Positions 6,208 through 10,430 of a stretch of 10,430 bases of DNA are shown here, piece by piece. The stretch is from Spirochaetota bacterium (GTDB taxonomy: Bacteria > Spirochaetota > JAHITG01). Below the pieces are notes generated by a model. The model searched no databases. It was not told where the DNA came from and saw nothing but the letters and a program-made list of their open reading frames with translations. The first letter of the stretch is position 1. The number at the start of each line of letters is the position of its first letter. Where the stretch lies: positions 1-10,430 of the forward strand of contig JAHITG010000530.1 in the NCBI GenBank assembly GCA_018817865.1, written 5' to 3'. The position numbers and the translations under genes are program-made.

Positions 6208-8769
6208 ATGGAAAATAATTACCAGGGAAAATACTTTTCTTTTTTTAACATCCGGAATAATCAGACACAGCTTGTGAAATTCAGATCCAGAGATGAAAAA
6301 TATTATTCAGCCAATACAATCTGGGAACAGAAGATCATCCCTAATATATTGTTCGAACTCAATTATGATGATAAAAATGTGAGCCTGGTTGACCCGGCTG
6401 TGCCTGATGAAACTATTGAGATCCTCTTCCTGGATGAGACATATTACGAGAATGAAAAGATTCAATTCATTGTCTTCAATAAAGATTATATATCATTTGA
6501 TCTTTCATTGATCATACTCGATGAGGAAAATAATATCAGCTTTCACAGTGATACAGCCTTTCAGAAAACAGACCAATACAAGATCCTCAGAGCTGATCTT
6601 TTTCATACAGGTCAATACAGGATCATGTTCTATGTAGAGCATAAGTTTAAATTTTTTACTCTTCTGCGGATCAGGAAGAATGATCTGGCAAAGTATATTA
6701 TCGATCAAAAAAAGTCAAAGAATAAAATTAAATTTTCTCTGTTTCCACAGGAGTATAAGGATGAACTGGAAGTTAATTATACTGATTTAAATAATTTCAC
6801 TCCGGCCTATAATACCGTCTTGACAGAATCTGAGGAAGAGGTTGAAGAGCTGTATGTTCCTTTAAGTGAATTATTTAAAAAAGATATAAAGGATAATGAA
6901 TTCCAGAGGTTTTTAAAGATAAAACTGGAAAACAGATATAATGCAATGGGCATGGTGAAGATCATCGACACCATTAAAGCCATGAAGACAAAAGATGAAG
7001 TGCTCTTCATGGAGAATCTGATGAAAGAGAATAGTGAACTGGCTTTAACTCTAATGGAGATCATTTTTGATTTTGACCTGCTCTTTCTTATAAGCTTTGA
7101 TGAGTCCCGGGAAATATTGGGCGGTATAGATGACTATACTGTTACGGTTGCTCTTAAAGGCGAAACTAAGAACAGGATCGAGCAGATCAGATCCTTTTTG
7201 CCTGATAAAAGATGGGAAAAGATCGAGAAATTGTTTTCAGAGTTTGAGACCATAGAACTGGAAGAGACGGACAAAGCCCAGAAAAAGATAGGAACAATTA
7301 TCAGGAGTTACTTCCAGGTAAAATTTGGAATACCGTTTGTTTTCGAAAAAAAGAAGATATCAAAGTATAAGATCAAAAATTTCAAGCTCACCCCTGACTA
7401 TGAATTTAGAGTTCCTGAATTTATCTATAACGGCAGTTATTTAATGGAATTCAAGTTGAAGAATGAACAAATCGTGAATATGATACATAAGGTTTCATCC
7501 GGAAAGAAGGAGAATAAATTTTATATAAAAAGATTATTTTCTACCGGAGATTTTTTTAAGATCATTCATGTGGATAATGAGTATCTGCAAATAAAGTTTA
7601 ACGAGTATATGAAAACATCTGTTCTGCTCTTTGTCAATAAGGAAAGCATACAGATGGAAGAGACCCACAGAATATATGAAGATGAGATCATTCAGTTTAA
7701 AATGCCCCGTACAGACAGGATACATTTGATTATCGGTGCTATTAATGATGATAAAGAAAGGAAAGCATATGAAGCAGAAATTGTAGTCTCTCTTTATAAA
7801 ACTGAAGATGATAAAATATTCATGCCTGATTCGATCATTTCCAATGATGATATACCCCTAAAGGTTATGGATGAGAAGGATTCTTTTTTATACACTCATC
7901 AGAAAGAGATACCTCTTTCAGTCCATTATGAGAGATGGCGAGACCTCCTGGAAGTAGAGGATAAAAGATCGATAGAACTTACGGCTCCGGAAGAACAGGT
8001 CGATATTTTTCAGACCTCCGGTATAACCTCTCTTCCCGGACATGTTCACAATAATCTTGACCGTTTGAGTATTTTTTATGCTGATGGAGATAAGCTTTCT
8101 GCCCAGACCGGGTCACTTGTGAGCATACTTCCTGTAATTGTACGATATAAAGGTAATGTGCTTACCTGTTATAATTTGACAGAGAAGGAATTTTCTGTAG
8201 AGGTCTTTTCTGATAATGAAAAGAGCGTGGAACAGAAAAGCGATCAGAAATTTCTGGAATTACTGAATATCAGTAATGACAAGAGAATTAAAGTTCAAAT
8301 TAAAACCGTTTTTGGAGATCTTATATATCATTTTTCTCTTTTTAGGCCTTTAAAGGAATTTGCTTTTAAAGGAAAATATATCATAAAAGATGAGGATAAA
8401 GATCATATTTTAAATGCTGTTTATTGGGAAAAGGAGAGGTCGATCTTTCACCTTGTAATGCAGTTAAAGAGTTATTTTTTTCAGTATCAGAAGACAAAAA
8501 AGAGGATCTATGAGAACATGCTCCGCCTTGTAATGGAAAAGATGAACAAGGAATGCTTTAATAAACAATATTTTATATATGATAAAAAGGCCGGTTTCAA
8601 TATTCTGGATATTGTGGAGGTTCTGCTTCATCTTAAAGAGATATTCAATAAAGGACTGAATCAGCTGGATGAGATGATCCGGACCAATTTAGCTTATCTG
8701 AAAAAAGTTAAGATGAAGGATAAGAGGCTCAAGGACTATCTGCCAAAGAAAAAGCTTAAGATCTTTTAG
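6208..8769 (+). CDS. Large cytoplasmic protein with embedded FliG-like middle/C-terminal region
   Basis: The 853-residue protein has no signal peptide and no membrane segment. I do not recognise the whole protein. Residues about 85-165 look like a beta-sandwich. Residues about 245-372 align with the end of the FliG middle domain and its C-terminal motor domain: AMGMVKIIDTI, ENSELALTLMEIIFDFDLLF (FliG: 'dpelA..I...mF.FedL'), TVTVALKG (FliG: 'ALKG') and TDKAQKKIGTIIR (FliG: 'vEe.Qk.Il.ivR'). Aligned without gaps to E. coli FliG recalled from memory, K264 is kept (K317) and R281 becomes K334. However, D288 becomes K341, D289 becomes L342 and R297 becomes E350. Residues 375-853 are of unknown family and end in a Lys-rich tail. 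FliG is the rotor protein that contacts MotA, so descent from it is likely but motor function is doubtful. The gene lies 156 bp after the J-domain gene. Confidence 0.75.
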   Translation: MENNYQGKYFSFFNIRNNQTQLVKFRSRDEKYYSANTIWEQKIIPNILFELNYDDKNVSLVDPAVPDETIEILFLDETYYENEKIQFIVFNKDYISFDLSLIILDEENNISFHSDTAFQKTDQYKILRADLFHTGQYRIMFYVEHKFKFFTLLRIRKNDLAKYIIDQKKSKNKIKFSLFPQEYKDELEVNYTDLNNFTPAYNTVLTESEEEVEELYVPLSELFKKDIKDNEFQRFLKIKLENRYNAMGMVKIIDTIKAMKTKDEVLFMENLMKENSELALTLMEIIFDFDLLFLISFDESREILGGIDDYTVTVALKGETKNRIEQIRSFLPDKRWEKIEKLFSEFETIELEETDKAQKKIGTIIRSYFQVKFGIPFVFEKKKISKYKIKNFKLTPDYEFRVPEFIYNGSYLMEFKLKNEQIVNMIHKVSSGKKENKFYIKRLFSTGDFFKIIHVDNEYLQIKFNEYMKTSVLLFVNKESIQMEETHRIYEDEIIQFKMPRTDRIHLIIGAINDDKERKAYEAEIVVSLYKTEDDKIFMPDSIISNDDIPLKVMDEKDSFLYTHQKEIPLSVHYERWRDLLEVEDKRSIELTAPEEQVDIFQTSGITSLPGHVHNNLDRLSIFYADGDKLSAQTGSLVSILPVIVRYKGNVLTCYNLTEKEFSVEVFSDNEKSVEQKSDQKFLELLNISNDKRIKVQIKTVFGDLIYHFSLFRPLKEFAFKGKYIIKDEDKDHILNAVYWEKERSIFHLVMQLKSYFFQYQKTKKRIYENMLRLVMEKMNKECFNKQYFIYDKKAGFNILDIVEVLLHLKEIFNKGLNQLDEMIRTNLAYLKKVKMKDKRLKDYLPKKKLKIF

Positions 8770-8780
8770 CAAAGAATCGC

Positions 8781-8824
8781 AAAGAACCGGGACAGGTACA
8801 ATATTGTACCTGTCCCGGTTCTTT
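8781..8824. repeat. Perfect 44-bp palindrome, possible terminator or REP-like element
   Basis: Two 22-bp arms (8781-8802 and 8803-8824) are exact reverse complements with no spacer. The core is GGGACAGGTACAAT and its complement. The element begins 12 bp after the stop codon of the FliG-like gene, and the right arm ends in CTTTT, so in RNA it could serve as a terminator for that gene. Its higher GC content than the surroundings and the GGGACAGGTAC core resemble, from memory, dispersed palindromic repeats of the REP type in environmental bacterial genomes. Confidence 0.7.
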
Positions 8825-8876
8825 TATGTAATGAATTTTAATTCCTTTTCGAACACAACTTTTCCTAAAAAACAGC

Positions 8877-8902
8877 TGTTGGGAAAATTTCAAAAGTGCA
8901 CT
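8877..8902. repeat. Left terminal inverted repeat of the insertion sequence
   Basis: Pairs with 10405-10430. The inner 11 bases AAAAGTGCACT are identical between the two ends, and the outer part is diverged apart from TGT at the tip. The exact outer boundary is uncertain. Confidence 0.55.
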
Positions 8903-8905
8903 ATT

Positions 8906-8950
8906 TAAAGCTGAAAAGTGCATTCTGTTTTAATGCACTTTTCAGCTTTA
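8906..8950. repeat. Perfect inverted repeat built from two opposed IS-end motifs
   Basis: Arms 8906-8924 and 8932-8950 are exact 19-bp complements around the 7-nt loop CTGTTTT. Each arm contains the IS-end motif (AATGCACTTTTCAGC), one copy in each orientation. It starts 17 bases after the transposase stop in the direction of transcription. It may end transposase mRNA, block inward transcription or present paired transposase sites, though it is not followed by a T run. Confidence 0.7.
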
Positions 8951-8966
8951 TTTGAGGCTTTAAATT

Positions 8967-10226
8967 TCAAAACTGCACTATGTCCAAATCAGAATTTTTC
9001 ATGGTATGAAGATCAACCAGCTTGTTTTTATACCAGAATCTTAATTCCGAAACACCTTTTTGCATATCAGGAACTATCCTTATCTCCACTTGCTCTCTTA
9101 ATGGTACTCCCCTTATCTTTAACTGTTGATTTTTTATACTTATTTTATGATAAGGATCAACTATACGCTTATCTCTTAAACAGAATATATCTTTTGAACT
9201 TTGATAAGGTGTTGATATTTTATATTCTCGAAATAAACTTTGATTATTTCTGATAGCATTTTGAAGCCGTTTGACGGGAACCTCGTCAGTCGTACTATGT
9301 TTCTGTTTGTTATTATATCGATCTATTTCAGCCCCAAGAATATTTTGACCTTTTATTATATCCTTAACATTTTCTCTGGCACAGGTTCTGATAACTCGGT
9401 CCTGCATCCATTGATATGGCCTCTCAATCTTTCCTTTTGCTTGTGGAGATAAAGCATATGCAATATCTATATTTAGATCATTTAATACTTGTTTGAATTG
9501 AGGGGTAGCCTGATCTGTCAGTTTTCTATGATTTCGCCAAGCACTATCTCTTCCCTGAACAAATCTAAAAATACTGTGGCAATCAACATAATACTTTAAA
9601 GGTATGCCATATCCGGAAACAGTGCTCTCTAGAGCCATAATATGAGCCCATGTTGTCTCTTTTTTCAAGAATTTAGCATATAAGATGTATCTGGAATAAT
9701 CATCAATAGAGGTTATTAAGTACCACTTTTCGCCGGAATAGGGAGCAAAAAGATGATGAGAGGAATCATGCTGGATTAATTCTCCAGGATAATTGGTTAA
9801 AACTTCACGATCATGTTTTTTCCTTTCTTTTTTAGGAAGATAAAAGTCATTTTCTTTAGCTCTTTTAATAATAGTAGGAGAGGATACTTTTAAGTGATAT
9901 TTATCCTCAATACGATGTTTGATATAAGAATAGTTATAACTAGTCAAAGGGATATTTCTATCGCGAATCAATTTTTTATCTAAAGCTAATTCCTTCAAGA
10001 TGATATTTTCTAATTCCTGACTAATTCTCTTTTGATTTTTTCTTTGATAAGCAACAGTAAAATTATCAGGACTACTTTTAAATTTTTTTAACAGAATAAA
10101 AAATCTTCTCCGCTTAATTTGTAAAATATCCAATATTTGATTAGCGGATAATTGTTTCATTAAATACTTTTGAAAAAGAGACTTGATGAAATCATCATCA
10201 AAATTCTTGTGTAAATGTTTTCCCAT
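8967..10226 (-). CDS. DDE (integrase-core) transposase
   Basis: A 419-residue protein. The N-terminal 130 residues are basic and helical with helix-turn-helix-like segments (SANQILDILQIKRRRFFILL; later SSPTIIKRAKEN), suited to binding the element's ends. The catalytic core has D154 (ELIQHDSSHH), D215 (YYVDCHSIF) and E268 (QAKGKIERPYQW), with the usual DDYSRY strand between the first two. It carries out cut or strand transfer of the element DNA. The SPQAKGKIERPYQWMQDR and YNNKQKHSTT blocks are typical of integrase-core transposases of the IS481/ISNCY kind; I cannot decide the family. The length and triad suggest a complete enzyme. The ATG is preceded by a strong AGGAGGAGG site. Its last codons (ATAGTGCAGTTTTGA) overlap a diverged copy of the IS-end repeat. 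Confidence 0.92.
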   Translation of the reverse strand: MGKHLHKNFDDDFIKSLFQKYLMKQLSANQILDILQIKRRRFFILLKKFKSSPDNFTVAYQRKNQKRISQELENIILKELALDKKLIRDRNIPLTSYNYSYIKHRIEDKYHLKVSSPTIIKRAKENDFYLPKKERKKHDREVLTNYPGELIQHDSSHHLFAPYSGEKWYLITSIDDYSRYILYAKFLKKETTWAHIMALESTVSGYGIPLKYYVDCHSIFRFVQGRDSAWRNHRKLTDQATPQFKQVLNDLNIDIAYALSPQAKGKIERPYQWMQDRVIRTCARENVKDIIKGQNILGAEIDRYNNKQKHSTTDEVPVKRLQNAIRNNQSLFREYKISTPYQSSKDIFCLRDKRIVDPYHKISIKNQQLKIRGVPLREQVEIRIVPDMQKGVSELRFWYKNKLVDLHTMKNSDLDIVQF

Positions 10227-10235
10227 GATTTTAAA

Positions 10236-10244
10236 CCTCCTCCT
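10236..10244 (-). promoter_or_regulatory. Strong ribosome binding site of the transposase
   Basis: AGGAGGAGG on the minus strand, 9 nt before the ATG. It contrasts with the three chromosomal genes at 2817, 5374 and 6208, which show no such site. Confidence 0.8.
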
Positions 10245-10327
10245 GTTGAATGGTTAAATATATGATAATATGGAAGTGAAATTCAGGGAAACTAAATTAA
10301 ATGAGAAGGTTTACAGTATTTTTAATA

Positions 10328-10353
10328 AGTGCACTTTTCAACTTTAAATAAGT
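10328..10353. repeat. Subterminal copy of the IS-end repeat (right side, inner)
   Basis: AGTGCACTTTTCAACTTTAA starts at 10328, in the same orientation as the terminal copy at 10405. It is probably a transposase binding site and lies upstream of the transposase gene, where binding could also repress its promoter. Confidence 0.6.
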
Positions 10354-10371
10354 AAAAACAGGTCTTAAAAG

Positions 10372-10397
10372 AGTGCACTTTTAAGCTTTAAATCTTT
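10372..10397. repeat. Subterminal copy of the IS-end repeat (right side, middle)
   Basis: AGTGCACTTTTAAGCTTTAA starts at 10372, 44 bp from the inner copy and 33 bp from the terminal copy. It shares AGTGCACTTTT and the AT-rich tail with both. Confidence 0.6.
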
Positions 10398-10404
10398 AAA
10401 AAAG

Positions 10405-10430
10405 AGTGCACTTTTCAATTTTATCTGACA
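10405..10430. repeat. Right terminal inverted repeat of the insertion sequence
   Basis: AGTGCACTTTTCAA followed by an AT-rich tail ending CTGACA. Its reverse complement matches the left end at 8877-8902, including TGT at the tip. Confidence 0.55.

Larger units (their letters stand above)
8877..10430 (-). mobile_element. Insertion sequence with DDE transposase, about 1.55 kb
   Basis: One transposase gene on the minus strand is framed by related imperfect terminal sequences. The left 26 bp (8877-8902) and the reverse complement of the right 26 bp (10405-10430) both start with TGT and end in AAAAGTGCACT, with 18 or so matches in 26. Extra copies of the same repeat lie just inside both ends. The proposed right tip is the last base of the window, so any target duplication cannot be examined and the true end may lie slightly further on. 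The transposase frame is intact, so the element could be active. Confidence 0.7.

Noticed and set aside
6201..6218. Short upstream frame starting at ATG 6201
   Set aside because: It encodes only five residues before a stop and overlaps the real start at 6208 without a ribosome site; a regulatory leader peptide cannot be supported.
8861..8880. Target site duplication at the insertion sequence
   Set aside because: The right flank is outside the window, so no duplication can be tested.
8918..9452. Plus-strand open frames opposite the transposase
   Set aside because: They lie antisense to a gene with a clear DDE triad, have no recognisable domain, and one contains repeat DNA of the IS end.
10328..10430. 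CRISPR array from the repeated AGTGCACTTTT units
   Set aside because: Only three imperfect units, uneven spacing (44 and 33 bp), and matching inverted copies at the other end of a transposase gene show these are IS-end repeats.

Overview
The window is AT-rich bacterial DNA, most likely from a member of the Spirochaetota. The main clue is a large membrane-anchored coiled-coil protein ending in a small helix-turn-helix, which matches what I recall of the spirochete 'SpiroCoCo' family. A cytoplasmic protein with an embedded FliG-like domain two genes downstream fits a flagellated lineage. No 16S rRNA or other decisive marker is present, so the assignment is an inference.

Layout. Positions 1-2245 (+) hold a secreted carbohydrate-active cluster: the 3' end of a small carbohydrate-binding-like protein gene, a secreted clan GH-A glycoside hydrolase (321-1496), and a second full-length paralogue of the first protein (1541-2245). 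The last gene appears to start at a rare ATT codon. Positions 2351-2511 (-) hold a tRNA-Thr(TGT)/tRNA-Tyr(GTA) pair with a good sigma70-type promoter at 2530-2557. Positions 2558-2816 are intergenic, with two AT-rich hairpins and the promoter of the next gene. Positions 2817-8769 (+) hold three consecutive genes: the coiled-coil protein (838 aa), a short J-domain protein with one CxxC-CxxC zinc centre (225 aa), and an 853-aa protein of unknown overall identity. The third contains a region at about residues 245-372 that aligns well with the FliG middle/C-terminal region, but with the motor-contact charges lost or reversed. A perfect 44-bp palindrome follows at 8781-8824. Positions 8877-10430 are an apparently intact insertion sequence with a DDE transposase on the minus strand and several copies of an AGTGCACTTTTCAA-type repeat near both ends. 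Its predicted right tip is the last base of the window.

How the genes may work together. The first cluster looks like a small secreted glucan-processing or glucan-binding set: one enzyme flanked by duplicated binding proteins. The three-gene block may form a functional unit (a membrane-tethered coiled coil, a J-domain co-chaperone and a FliG-derived protein), possibly connected with flagellar or cytoskeletal organisation. That link rests on gene order and one recognised domain, and is the most interesting lead here. The insertion sequence is a later arrival: it lacks the strong GATC enrichment seen in the resident genes.
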